Shown piece after piece: positions 26,004-35,037 of a stretch of 64,000 bases of DNA. The notes under the pieces were generated by a model that had not been told where the DNA came from, did no database searches, and saw only the letters and a list, made by a program, of their open reading frames with translations. Origin of the DNA: Rhodocyclaceae bacterium (lineage in GTDB: Bacteria > Pseudomonadota > Gammaproteobacteria > Burkholderiales > Rhodocyclaceae); the NCBI GenBank assembly GCA_016702335.1, contig JADJEF010000020.1:1302001-1366000 (forward strand), read 5' to 3'. Position numbers and translations under genes: made by a program. Position 1 is the first letter of the stretch. Each line of letters begins with the position of its first letter.

Positions 26004-26759
26004 CTACTCAAAGCGCAGGATGCGGTAGCCCGGTGGCTCACCGCGCTGCGGGCGCTGCGCGTAAAGTGCGTGCAGGAAGTAGCGCAGCATAGCGACCTCT
26101 TCGATCTGGTGGCGTTCCCACTCGCGCAGCATGGCCTCCTTGAAGGTCGTGGTGCGCAGCAGCCAATTTACGGCGGGTGCGATCAGCGGCCAATCAACGC
26201 CGATCAGGCTCTCGACACGGTAGCGGCTTCCCGTTGCAGTCGCCTCGTAGCGGTGGCGAATCTCGCCCAGCCAAAGGCCGGCCAGTTCCGGCCGCACGGT
26301 CATTCCACGGGCAGAAAATTCGGTAATGCGCCCGGTGCCCTGGCTGTCGAAGGGCCCGAACCATTCCTGCCGGCCGACCAGCGCCCCAACGCCCATGCCG
26401 GGGCGACCGTCCGTTGCCGGCTCAGCGACCCAGATCTTGCCGTGCTCGCTCAGGTGAAACAGGTGATAGAACGGGTAGTGCTGGCCCTGTACCTCAACAC
26501 TGGAAACGGGCAGCACCTGATACCACCAGGCGAGCATCTCGGGCGTGATGCCATCCAGCGGCAGATGCGTAATCGACACGCGTATCCGTCCGTCAGGCAG
26601 TACCTCATGTGAATAGCTCGCGGTTGTGTAGTCGGCGTTGGGCCACGGAAAGTGGCGCGGCGCATCACGCGGGAAACCGCAACCAGCGAGCAGCGCCAGT
26701 GCCCATGCCAGCATTGCGAGCAGACGCCCGCGTTGGCTTATTGCGTTCTGAACAGCCAC
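26004..26759 (-). CDS. Lipoprotein related to DAPG hydrolase (PhlG-like domain)
   Basis: 251 aa. A basic N-terminus and hydrophobic stretch end in the lipobox LLAGC at about 23-27. The body contains GITPEMLAWWYQ and HYPFYHLFHLSEHG, which resemble the metal-binding regions of the DAPG/phloretin hydrolase family (C-C bond hydrolases). This is a motif-level similarity from memory. The start at 26759 overlaps the caspase-like gene by 22 bases, so the two are likely translated together; an inner ATG at 26714 is possible. Substrate unknown; it would act at the cell envelope. Confidence 0.55.
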   Translation of the reverse strand: MAVQNAISQRGRLLAMLAWALALLAGCGFPRDAPRHFPWPNADYTTASYSHEVLPDGRIRVSITHLPLDGITPEMLAWWYQVLPVSSVEVQGQHYPFYHLFHLSEHGKIWVAEPATDGRPGMGVGALVGRQEWFGPFDSQGTGRITEFSARGMTVRPELAGLWLGEIRHRYEATATGSRYRVESLIGVDWPLIAPAVNWLLRTTTFKEAMLREWERHQIEEVAMLRYFLHALYAQRPQRGEPPGYRILRFE

Positions 26760-27724
26760 TCGCCGCCGTCAGCATGTCCGGCCGACACCACCGCGCCGTA
26801 CTGCGGCTCCTGCATGGCGTCTTTTTTTACTTGCCCATGCACGCTTTGCCAGACCTCGATCCCGGGCGTCACGCCATTGACGGCTTCCAGCGCCTTGATC
26901 AGGTTCCAGGCAAATATCGAATGGCCGTTGCGCCCCTCATCGGAAACGGGCTCATCACCCCCGGACGACAACACCATCACCGAACGCCGGCGCAGAATTT
27001 CATCTTCTGCGCCGCCACGCTTGACCTTGCCTTCCTTGGTCAGGGTACCGGAGTAGCAACTGTCGGAAATCAGTATCTGCTGGCGCGCGGGAATCGCCTT
27101 CAGCAACTTGGCAATGTCGGCGTTCGATAGCCAGTTGGCGGGGGTCTTCACCGAGGCATCCACGGGTATCCAGAAGCCCATGCCGATGTCGTCCATCAGA
27201 TAGCCGTGGCCAGCATAGAAGATCAGTACCGAATCCTCGCTGGTGCTGCTCTGCGCCAAGGCGTTCAGCGCCGTGACGATCTGCGCCTTGCCAGCATCGC
27301 GGAGAATCTGGACGGTAAAGCCGAATTTCTGACGCAAGACCTCAGCCACCCGCTCGACGTCGGCCACCGGCGTGTCCAGTGACGGAATCGGCGGCAGGTA
27401 GCTCTTGTCACCCACCAGCAAGGCGAGACGGCGGCCAGTAGCGCCAGCACCTGTCTCGGCACCCGGCGCAACAATGCAGAGGCTCTTGTTCGTCTCCGTC
27501 CTGGCGCTGTCACCGGGACACAAAGGCACATCGGCCGCCGCGGGGTTCTTGCGCAGTTCTTCGAGCGCCTCGCGATACAAGAGCGTGCGGGACTGGTGAC
27601 GCTGCATCGAAATAGCGTTCATCTGCGCGCCCCCCGGAATGCCGCCTACAAAGGCGGGCATGCGCATCTGGGCCAGGCCAGGCAGAGTGGTCAATAGAAA
27701 AAGTAGCGCGACAATGGCTTTCAT
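26738..27724 (-). CDS. Secreted caspase-like cysteine protease (peptidase C14 / metacaspase fold)
   Basis: 328 aa with a signal peptide (about 1-19). The p20-like domain runs from about 99 to 235: RLALLVGDKSYL, the catalytic His in FYAGHGY (about 173) and the catalytic Cys in ILISDSCYSG (about 223). Both dyad residues are intact. The ATG at 27724 starts the signal peptide; a longer frame is not supported. It is followed with overlap by the lipoprotein. Export argues against a cytoplasmic abortive-infection role; processing of an envelope protein is more likely. Confidence 0.85.
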   Translation of the reverse strand: MKAIVALLFLLTTLPGLAQMRMPAFVGGIPGGAQMNAISMQRHQSRTLLYREALEELRKNPAAADVPLCPGDSARTETNKSLCIVAPGAETGAGATGRRLALLVGDKSYLPPIPSLDTPVADVERVAEVLRQKFGFTVQILRDAGKAQIVTALNALAQSSTSEDSVLIFYAGHGYLMDDIGMGFWIPVDASVKTPANWLSNADIAKLLKAIPARQQILISDSCYSGTLTKEGKVKRGGAEDEILRRRSVMVLSSGGDEPVSDEGRNGHSIFAWNLIKALEAVNGVTPGIEVWQSVHGQVKKDAMQEPQYGAVVSAGHADGGEWLFRTQ

Positions 27725-27746
27725 GGTCTTGGGTACCGGGCGTGCA

Positions 27747-27775
27747 AGAAAAAGGCCGCACCCGAAGGCGCGGCC
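27747..27775 (-). terminator. Rho-independent terminator after the outer-membrane protein gene
   Basis: On the minus strand GGCCGCGCC, loop TTCG, GGTGCGGCC and then TTTTTCTT form a nine-pair stem with one G-U pair and a U-tract. It separates the outer-membrane protein gene from the caspase-like gene. Confidence 0.85.
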
Positions 27776-27797
27776 CGATTTTGAAGCAAGCGTTGAA

Positions 27798-28702
27798 TCA
27801 GAAGGCCATGCTGATATTGGCGGTCCAGGTGTCGTTTTCGGTATGGCTGCGGTTCGACTCACCCTGATAACCAATACCGCCGGTGATCTTGTTTTTCAGC
27901 GAGAAGAAATTCACGCCCGCCGACCAGACAAGGGCCGTTTTGTCCCAGGGCTCCACGGTCTTCGTGCGGCTGGTGTCACGTGCATAGGCGACGCCAACAT
28001 AGGGCATAAAGCCATCGATCCAGTAACCGACTTCTGCGCCGAGCTTGCCTTGGTTGAGCTTGGTGGTGCCACCGGTGCCGGGCAATTTGGTGCCAGCAAA
28101 GACGTTGTCTCCAACGTCTTCCTTACCGTGCAGCCAACTGGCCTTTCCCGTCACCTGGAAGGCACCGTGCCAGTGTGCGTAGGTAAGGTTTGCCGCGTAG
28201 AAATCACGGTCGATGTCGTTCTTGGTCTGGGCACCCGTCTTGCGGTCGGCATCGCCGGAGCCGATCGCCACATCCAGCGCCAGCTTCTCGCTGAGTTGCA
28301 GGCCGAGATAGGCGGCGACCATGTAGCCATCACTACGCAACCTGTTGCCTGCCGAATCGGCCTTGCCATGCGTAGGGCCTGCGTCTGCGGGCCGGCATTG
28401 GGTAACAAGCGATTGCTGGCAACATTAGAAAGCGTGTTGGCGAGCGGCAATATCGCCGCGCGAACATCATTGTCGCTGATTGTCACCGAACCATTGAAGC
28501 ACGCCGAACCTTCCGCGACATAGAACGGGTCAGACAAATAATAATTCAGCTGGGACTCATAAAAAGAGGGTCCGCTCGCCAAGGCGCTCGCCAAACCTTC
28601 GGAGTTGCTCTGGCAGTCGATCGTGTCCGGTGACGCCACAGCCTGCCCACCCAGCGCGCTCAGCACCGCCAGCACACCCAGTTTTGTTTTCGTAATGTTC
28701 AT
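27798..28702 (-). pseudogene. Outer-membrane beta-barrel protein, frameshifted
   Basis: About 301 aa if one base is restored. It starts after AAGGAGCG with a signal peptide (MNITKTKLGVLAVLSALGGQAVA). Residues 25-110 form a mature N-terminal region. The frame breaks near 28380, where GCAGGCCC would be GCAGGGCCC; the next frame then continues with HGKADSAG, a series of alternating strands and a terminal TANISMAF, ending in Phe as outer-membrane barrels do. Length 905 is one short of a multiple of three. It resembles an autotransporter-type or small porin barrel; function unknown. A strong terminator follows. Confidence 0.7.
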
Positions 28703-28805
28703 TGTCGCTCCTTAAAGAAATTGGCGTGCGCCAAACTGAATCGAGCTCTCGCCCTTGCCCGCCCAGCATAAGGCAAGATCCGGGGCGCTTCAACACCATG
28801 GCGGC

Positions 28806-29678
28806 TCAACGCTCGCTGTGCGGCAGCAAGTGTTGGTTTTTTTGCAACATGCCGTTTCTGGCCAACTCTGCCCAATCGCGAGCCCAGCAGCACTGATGCC
28901 CGTAGTCAGGAACGATCACTAGCTGCCCTCCCGTTCGGCGTGCGAAGGGCTCGACGATGAATGGGGGCACGATGCGGTCATCGGCACCTACCAAGTGCCA
29001 CGCCGGCATTGGAAGGTGGCTGATCGTGTCCGGGTCCTGCCCGCTCAGCGGGCTGATGCCATGGTGCTGTACCCAGGCACCTGTGCGCAACGGGGCTGCC
29101 ACTGTGGTTAGCGTTCCGACGTCCGGTCGTCGAGCGGCCAACAACGTTGCGATCACGCCACCACCGGAATAGCCGACCAGATGCAGGCGCTGTGCGCCAA
29201 GCGTCGCGCTGACTTGCGTCAGTGCCGCATCCATCATGGTGACCACTCTTTCGGAAAAGCGTTCACGAGTCCATAAGGCCGGATCGCAATTCGCCAACTG
29301 CGCCTCGGCAAGAAACTGACAGGGTCGGGCCACATAAGCCACGGCCGATGCCGGATCGGCCGCCGCCATGGTCATGACCGTGGCGGCATCGGGCGTGGGA
29401 TCAACAGGTGGACGAAAGCGACTGGGCCACGCGGCGCCATCACCTTCCAGATAGACCCTAACCGCTTGCTCCGCCTGCCCCCGCCGGAGGAGAACCAGCG
29501 GCCTGCCGGACGCATCGGGGTGCATTATCGGTGCAAAGCCCGCAGGCGCAGCCTCGCTAATCAACCAGTGTCGCGCACCACCACCTGCGCACCCGGCCAG
29601 TAGCAAAATGGTCCCGCCAACGAGCCCCAGAAAACAAGACGTAACGCACCGGCGACGCCGTTCGAAGGGCACAGTCAC
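28806..29678 (-). CDS. Alpha/beta hydrolase lipoprotein
   Basis: About 290 aa. A basic N-terminus (FERRRRC) precedes a hydrophobic stretch and lipobox LLLAGC. The nucleophile motif HLVGYSGGGVI, an Asp in LVGADDRIVPP and a His in DYGHQCCW make a full alpha/beta-hydrolase triad. The start is uncertain: the GTG at 29678 avoids overlap with the upstream FecR-like gene, while the open frame goes on to 29750. It would be anchored at the envelope. Substrate unknown. Confidence 0.7.
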   Translation of the reverse strand: MTVPFERRRRCVTSCFLGLVGGTILLLAGCAGGGARHWLISEAAPAGFAPIMHPDASGRPLVLLRRGQAEQAVRVYLEGDGAAWPSRFRPPVDPTPDAATVMTMAAADPASAVAYVARPCQFLAEAQLANCDPALWTRERFSERVVTMMDAALTQVSATLGAQRLHLVGYSGGGVIATLLAARRPDVGTLTTVAAPLRTGAWVQHHGISPLSGQDPDTISHLPMPAWHLVGADDRIVPPFIVEPFARRTGGQLVIVPDYGHQCCWARDWAELARNGMLQKNQHLLPHSER

Positions 29679-29712
29679 CCTGTCGTTGCCGCGTTTGGGG
29701 AACGATTCCCGG

Positions 29713-30375
29713 CTATTTCGGCGCGGCAGGCACCGTTGCCGCCGCGTCACGCGCTGCCCGCCGGTACAGCGAGGCGAGCAACTTGACTTCAGGGTCGGCC
29801 GGGCGAGCAGCGGTCAGTTCGGTCAAAGCCTGCTCGACGCGCTCCATCTGGCGCAGCTCGAACATGCCGGCAAGCAGGTACAACTCTGGGTTAAGGTCGC
29901 TTTTGTCGGCGTTGGCGCGTAGCTGCTGGTAGTTGGCGTCCACCTTGGCGATTGCCTCGGGCGTAGCAATGGCACGCAGGCGGATGACTCCGGCACGGCC
30001 CTGGCTGTCGATGGCGGGCGTACGGGCCAACTGCTTGACGATCACCATGGGCACTTGCTTCACCGCTGGCACCAGCCCTTCATTGGCCTGACTCTCGGCG
30101 CTGCCGATACTCAGCTTGCCGGCACCCGTCCAGGTTTCCTGACGGCCGGTTTCAAAGTAGGTAATTTGCAGTCGCGTGTCTTTATCCAGCGCAAGGGCAT
30201 CACCGGTCTGCAAACGCACAAACGCCTCGAGCGGGGCGCTGGCGCCGGCACGCATGACCTTGCCTTGCAGCGCCGTGATCAGGGCGGCATCAGCGGCCGC
30301 CCACGCCAACGGGGCCAGGCTGGCGAGCAGGATGGTCAGCCCGGCGCGCGCAAAATTGTTCACTTTTACGTTCAT
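29713..30375 (-). CDS. FecR-domain secreted protein
   Basis: 220 aa with a signal peptide (about 1-26). A FecR-like beta domain (about 28-110; ALQGKVMRAG, GDALALDKDTRLQITYFETG) is followed by a helical region, possibly one TPR-like pair (LYLLAGMFELRQMERVEQAL). The ATG at 30375 is preferred because GAGGGA is correctly spaced; the ATG two codons earlier is too close. It follows the CHASE2 cyclase after ten bases. FecR-like and CHASE2 cyclase genes often sit together, so it probably belongs to a periplasmic sensing unit. Confidence 0.75.
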   Translation of the reverse strand: MNVKVNNFARAGLTILLASLAPLAWAAADAALITALQGKVMRAGASAPLEAFVRLQTGDALALDKDTRLQITYFETGRQETWTGAGKLSIGSAESQANEGLVPAVKQVPMVIVKQLARTPAIDSQGRAGVIRLRAIATPEAIAKVDANYQQLRANADKSDLNPELYLLAGMFELRQMERVEQALTELTAARPADPEVKLLASLYRRAARDAAATVPAAPK

Positions 30376-30385
30376 GATCATTCCC

Positions 30386-32302
30386 TCAAGAATTGAAGCC
30401 CAACACCTCACAGGCCGGCACGGGCTCATGTCGGCCTTTGACATCCAGTTGATGCACCTGTCCGACGCGCACACTGCCACCGGCAAACCCGATTGTCGCC
30501 TGACTGGCCAAAATATGGCAACCGGTTTCCTTGGTCTTGCCTTCAAGGCGCGACGCCACGTTGACCGTATCGCCAATCGCCGTGTATTCCATGTGTGTGG
30601 GCGACCCGATATTGCCCATGACGACCTCGCCGCTGTGCAAACCGATACCGATATCGAAGGCCGGCAGATCGCGACCCGCAAAACGGTCGCTCATCCAGCG
30701 TTGAAAATCGACTGCCACCGCACGCAGAGCGACGGAGGCACGCACGGCGCGCAAGGCATGGTCGGGTTGGGCCAGCGGCGCACCGAACTCGGCCATGATC
30801 GCGTCGCCAATGAACTTGTCGATGATGGCCCCTTCCGCCTGCAGCACCTCGCAAGCGCGCGCGAAATAGGTGTTGAGCATCTCGACCACTTCCCGCGCCG
30901 TGAGCTTCTCGGACATGGTGGTGAAATTGCGAATATCCGAAAACAGTACAGTGACGGTGCTGATCTGTCCGCCCAACTCGGGTAACTCGCTCGATGACTG
31001 CAAGGCCTCCATCAACTGCGGCGACACGTAGCGGCCGAACACCGTACCCAGACGATTGCGCTCACGTTCCTCGCGCGTCAGGCGCCAGAGCGAGAGAAAG
31101 GCCAACACCAACACCATGCCCAGTTGCAGGTGCGCTACCGGCACAATGATGTCGCGCTTGAACAGCAGGTAGCCGAATACGATGGCGACTTGTGCCGCAA
31201 AGATGACCACAATCACGGCTCGCCAGGGCGGCAGGCGCATACACACCAGGGCGAGCGCACCGAGTACGGCCAGAAACAGCGCGACGCGCCAGCTCGCCGA
31301 CAGGGGCTCCACAAAGCGCCCGGAAAGCAGCGTCTCGGCAATATTGGCCTGAATTTCCGGGCCGGTCATGAGGGTGTTGGCACCGCCCAGACTGGTGGAG
31401 TACGGTGTCGGATGCACGTCGTTCATGCCGGCATAACCGGCCCCAATAATGACTACCTTGCCAGCAAGCGCCTTGACGTCGGGGTCACTCAGGGCATCGG
31501 CAGCCAACAGTTTGCGAAACGACAGCGGGTGAAAGGTGCCAGGCGGACCAGCAAATGCAATCGGCAATTCCTGCACCAGATCGAGCGTGCGTTTGCCGAA
31601 CACCCACTGCTCGGCAGTGATTTGCTGCTGGGTCGCGCGCACCGCCGCCAGCGGGGCAAAAGCCAGGTGCGGCAGGCTTTCACTACGAGCAAACTGGCCA
31701 GCCTCGGTCATGGCAAAACGGCGCACCGCGCCATCGGAATCGCTACGCAGGTTCGCCAGCCCGACATGGCCGGTCAGATCCAGTTCGGGTAGCGCCAGCA
31801 GATAGTCAGGGCTGGGCAGGACAAAATCATCGATGCTGTCGCCCTCGCCGACGCGAAACCCCGCCAGGAGCACGCCGCCTTGATTGATCTCCTGACGGAA
31901 AGGCTGGTCGTAGTTGCGTGAAGCGTCCTTGCCCATGAGCCCCAGCTGCTTTATCCAACGCTCTGGACTACCGCTGAACAGAAAGTCGATCACCACCAAC
32001 CGAGCCCCGGCCTGCCGCAGTGTCGCTGCCGCCTGGGCAAAATGCGGCGTCCAAAAGGCCAACGGTTCGTCGGGGCGCTCGTTCAGGGTCGGGTCATCGA
32101 GCATCACCAGTGCGGTATGCGCAGGCTCGACCCGCACCTGGGCAAAGCGGTGCCAGAGGTCGGTGTAGAGATACTCCATCCGTACGACTGCGGCCGTGCG
32201 ATACAGGCCCTCGATGCTGAGCACGGCGATCAAGGCCGCTACGGCGGCGAATAGCCAAGCCTGCTTTTGCCAACGCGTCATGCTCGCCACCTTGATCGCC
32301 AT
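30386..32302 (-). CDS. CHASE2-domain adenylate/guanylate cyclase
   Basis: 638 aa inner-membrane receptor. One N-terminal helix (about 14-30), a periplasmic CHASE2 domain (about 40-325), three closely spaced helices (about 335-400) and a cytoplasmic class III cyclase domain (about 440-625) with the metal aspartates in VTVLFSDIRNFTTM and KFIGDAIMAEFG. The catalytic motifs appear complete. It should convert an unknown periplasmic signal into cAMP or cGMP. It is followed by the FecR-like gene in a tight operon. Confidence 0.9.
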   Translation of the reverse strand: MAIKVASMTRWQKQAWLFAAVAALIAVLSIEGLYRTAAVVRMEYLYTDLWHRFAQVRVEPAHTALVMLDDPTLNERPDEPLAFWTPHFAQAAATLRQAGARLVVIDFLFSGSPERWIKQLGLMGKDASRNYDQPFRQEINQGGVLLAGFRVGEGDSIDDFVLPSPDYLLALPELDLTGHVGLANLRSDSDGAVRRFAMTEAGQFARSESLPHLAFAPLAAVRATQQQITAEQWVFGKRTLDLVQELPIAFAGPPGTFHPLSFRKLLAADALSDPDVKALAGKVVIIGAGYAGMNDVHPTPYSTSLGGANTLMTGPEIQANIAETLLSGRFVEPLSASWRVALFLAVLGALALVCMRLPPWRAVIVVIFAAQVAIVFGYLLFKRDIIVPVAHLQLGMVLVLAFLSLWRLTREERERNRLGTVFGRYVSPQLMEALQSSSELPELGGQISTVTVLFSDIRNFTTMSEKLTAREVVEMLNTYFARACEVLQAEGAIIDKFIGDAIMAEFGAPLAQPDHALRAVRASVALRAVAVDFQRWMSDRFAGRDLPAFDIGIGLHSGEVVMGNIGSPTHMEYTAIGDTVNVASRLEGKTKETGCHILASQATIGFAGGSVRVGQVHQLDVKGRHEPVPACEVLGFNS

Positions 32303-32313
32303 ATTGGTCGCCC

Positions 32314-33840
32314 TCAGCGCAGGAAGAGTTTGTACCCCGGATGCTGCGATTCATCGCTGTAGCGGTAGCCCAGTTCCTTGCGAAACGCGCGGAAAGCTTT
32401 CATTTCTCCCTTGGGTACCTGCATGCCGACCAGCACGCGACCAATGTCGGCGCCGTGATTGCGATAGTGGAAGAGTGAAATGTTCCAACCCTTGCTCATC
32501 TGCTCAAGGAAATTCATCAGTGCGCCCGGGCGCTCGGGAAACTCGAAGCGGTAGAGCAGCTCCTGCGCCTGCGCTTCCATTTCGACCGGCGGATGACCGC
32601 CCACCATGTGCCGCAGGTGCAGCTTGGCCAGCTCATCGTCGGTCAGATCGAGCGTCGCGTAGTCATGGCGCTGCAAGAGCTCGACCAGCTTGGTCGCTTC
32701 CGCCCGGTTGGCGATCTGCAGGCCGACGAACACGTGGGCCGCCTTGGCGTCGTGGTAGCGGTAGTTGAACTCGGTGATGTTGCGCTTGCCCAGCAGTGAC
32801 AGGAACTTCTTGTACGCGCCGGGCTTCTCGGGCAGGGTCACGGCCAGTACGGCTTCGCGCTGCTCGCCGATCTCGGCGCGCTCAGCGACAAAACGCAGGC
32901 GGTCAAAATTCATGTTGGCGCCGGAGGCCACCGCGACCAGCGTCTTGCCGTGGGCCTTGTGCCGCTTGACATATTCCTTGGCCCCGGCCACCGCCAGCGC
33001 CCCCGCCGGTTCCAGAATCGAGCGGGTGTCCTCAAAGACATCCTTGATCGCGGCGCAGATGGCGTCGCTATCGACCAGGATCATTTCGTCGACATATTGT
33101 TTGCACAAGCGAAAGGTTTCCAGCCCGACATACTTCACGGCGGCGCCATCAGCGAACAGGCCGACGGTATCGAGGCGCACGCGCTTGCCGGCCTTGAGCG
33201 AACGGTCCATTGCGTCGGCATCACAGGCCTCGACGCCGATCACCTTGGTGTTGGGGCGCAAGCGCTTGATATAGGCCGCCACGCCGGCGAGCAGGCCGCC
33301 GCCGCCCACGCAGCAGAACACCGCATCGATGGGATCGGGATGCTGGCGCAGGATTTCCATGCCTATCGTGCCCTGGCCGGCGATGACGTCCGGGTCGTCA
33401 AAGGGGTGCACAAAGGTGAGCTTGTGCTGCTTTTCGAGCACCAGCGCCTGTGCGTAGGCTTCGTCGTAGGAACTGCCGGCGAGCACCACTTCGCCGCCGC
33501 GCCGGCGCACGGCATCGACCTTGATCGCCGGGGTGGTCTCAGGCATGACAATGACGGCGCGGATACCCAGCTTCTGCGCCGACAACGCCACGCCCTGCGC
33601 ATGGTTGCCGGCCGAGGCACAGATGACGCCACGCTTCTTTTGCTCGGCCGTCAGGTGCACGATCTTGTTGTAAGCCCCGCGCAGCTTGAAGCTGAACACC
33701 GGTTGCATGTCCTCGCGCTTGAAGTAGATCGTGTTGCCAAGACGTCCGGAAAGGTTGGCCGCAAAGTCGAGCGGGGTTTCGACCGCCACGTCATAGACGC
33801 GCGCATTGAGGACTTTTTCGAGGTAATCCGGGTGAGCCAT
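32314..33840 (-). CDS. ilvA: Threonine ammonia-lyase (threonine deaminase)
   Basis: 508 aa, the long allosteric form. It makes 2-oxobutanoate from threonine, the first step of isoleucine synthesis, using PLP. The PLP lysine lies in VFSFKLRGAYNK (about Lys52), the glycine-rich phosphate loop is CCVGGGGLLAG, and two ACT-like regulatory domains follow from about 325. Isoleucine feedback inhibition is expected from these. The ATG starts the usual N-terminus. It lies 12 bases upstream of the CHASE2 cyclase, but a shared function is not implied. Confidence 0.95.
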   Translation of the reverse strand: MAHPDYLEKVLNARVYDVAVETPLDFAANLSGRLGNTIYFKREDMQPVFSFKLRGAYNKIVHLTAEQKKRGVICASAGNHAQGVALSAQKLGIRAVIVMPETTPAIKVDAVRRRGGEVVLAGSSYDEAYAQALVLEKQHKLTFVHPFDDPDVIAGQGTIGMEILRQHPDPIDAVFCCVGGGGLLAGVAAYIKRLRPNTKVIGVEACDADAMDRSLKAGKRVRLDTVGLFADGAAVKYVGLETFRLCKQYVDEMILVDSDAICAAIKDVFEDTRSILEPAGALAVAGAKEYVKRHKAHGKTLVAVASGANMNFDRLRFVAERAEIGEQREAVLAVTLPEKPGAYKKFLSLLGKRNITEFNYRYHDAKAAHVFVGLQIANRAEATKLVELLQRHDYATLDLTDDELAKLHLRHMVGGHPPVEMEAQAQELLYRFEFPERPGALMNFLEQMSKGWNISLFHYRNHGADIGRVLVGMQVPKGEMKAFRAFRKELGYRYSDESQHPGYKLFLR

Positions 33841-33910
33841 GGCGGTTTTGAGGCACTGGAAACAGTAAGCGACCGATTATGGCATGGCTAGAATCGGTGC
33901 CTTTCCTACT

Positions 33911-33940
33911 GAACGCCGTGTTACCAGCGCCGACTTGCCG
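33911..33940 (+). repeat. Dispersed palindromic repeat, copy 7 (upstream of ltaE)
   Basis: GAACGCCGTGTTACCAGC then GCCGACTTGCCGACC, ending three bases before the chosen ATG at 33944. The hairpin would occupy the ribosome binding site region; no other Shine-Dalgarno sequence is seen. Confidence 0.75.
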
Positions 33941-33943
33941 ACC

Positions 33944-34990
33944 ATGAGCCCTCAGATCACCGGATTCCACAAGCAGTTCGCCAGCGACAACACCGCAGGC
34001 ATCTGCCCGGAAGCGCTCACGGCGCTGGCCGCTGCCAACGAGGGGTTTCTCCCTTCATACGGCGAAGACCCGATCACCCGTGCGGTTTGTGACCGCATGC
34101 GCGAGCTATTCGAGACGGACTGCGATGTGTATTTCGTCTTCAACGGCACGGCCGCCAATTCGCTGGCGCTGGCCTCCATGTGCCAGTCGTATCACGGCGT
34201 GGTCTGCGCCGAGACTGCGCACGTTGAAACCGATGAATGCGGTGCGCCCGAGTTCTTCTCCAACGGTGCCAAGTTGCTCACCGTGCCGCAGCAGCTGGGC
34301 AAGGTCAGCGCCGATGCGATCAAGGCGATGGTGACCAAACGCAACGACCTGCACTTTCCCCGCGCCCGCGTGCTGACCATTTCGCAGAGCACCGAAGTCG
34401 GCACCGTCTATAGCGCGGACGAAATCCGCCAGCTCACCGCTGTGGCGCGCAACCATGGTCTGCGCACGCACATGGACGGTGCCCGCTTCGCCAACGCGCT
34501 GGCCTCACTTGACTGCGCGCCGGCCGACATCACCTGGCGTTCTGGCATTGATGTGCTGTGCTTCGGCGGCACCAAGATGGGCCTGCCGGTGGGCGAGGCA
34601 CTGGTCTTTTTTGACCGGGCGCTGGGCGAGGAATTCAGCTGGCGCTGCAAACAGGCGGGGCAACTGGCCTCAAAGATGCGTTTTCTCTCCGCCCCCTGGC
34701 TGGCCATGCTGAAAAGCGACGTCTGGCTGCGCCATGCGGCGCACGCCAACACCATGGCCCGCTTGCTCGCCGAAAAGCTGCGAGCCATCCCCGGTATCGG
34801 CGCCCCGCCCCCGCAAGCCAATGCCGTTTTCGCGCAGTTGCCCCCCGCCGTGATGACCGCGCTGCGCGACAAGGGCTGGTATTTCTACGACTTCATCGGT
34901 GGCAAGGCGCGCTTCATGTGCTCGTGGGCGACGACCCCGGAGGCGGTCGAGAAACTGGCGGCCGATGTCCGGGCGTGCGCTGCGTGCTGA
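33944..34990 (+). CDS. ltaE: Low-specificity L-threonine aldolase / beta-eliminating lyase family
   Basis: 348 aa PLP enzyme. SDNTAGICPEAL and NGTAANSLAL near the N-terminus and the Schiff-base lysine in CFGGTKMGLPVG (about Lys211) are characteristic. It cleaves threonine or related beta-hydroxy amino acids to glycine and an aldehyde. The ATG at 33944 is chosen: the 20 preceding codons would be translation of the dispersed palindrome. It is divergent from ilvA, another threonine-consuming enzyme, so the two share a 103-base intergenic region. Confidence 0.88.
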   Translation: MSPQITGFHKQFASDNTAGICPEALTALAAANEGFLPSYGEDPITRAVCDRMRELFETDCDVYFVFNGTAANSLALASMCQSYHGVVCAETAHVETDECGAPEFFSNGAKLLTVPQQLGKVSADAIKAMVTKRNDLHFPRARVLTISQSTEVGTVYSADEIRQLTAVARNHGLRTHMDGARFANALASLDCAPADITWRSGIDVLCFGGTKMGLPVGEALVFFDRALGEEFSWRCKQAGQLASKMRFLSAPWLAMLKSDVWLRHAAHANTMARLLAEKLRAIPGIGAPPPQANAVFAQLPPAVMTALRDKGWYFYDFIGGKARFMCSWATTPEAVEKLAADVRACAAC

Positions 34991-35037
34991 CAGGGACACC
35001 CGGCCCGAGCCGACAGCATTTATCCAGACCCCGCCCT

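Noticed and set aside
26738..27724. Caspase-like gene as part of an anti-phage defence system
   Set aside because: It has a signal peptide and no nucleotide-sensing, gasdermin-like or reverse-transcriptase partner is adjacent.
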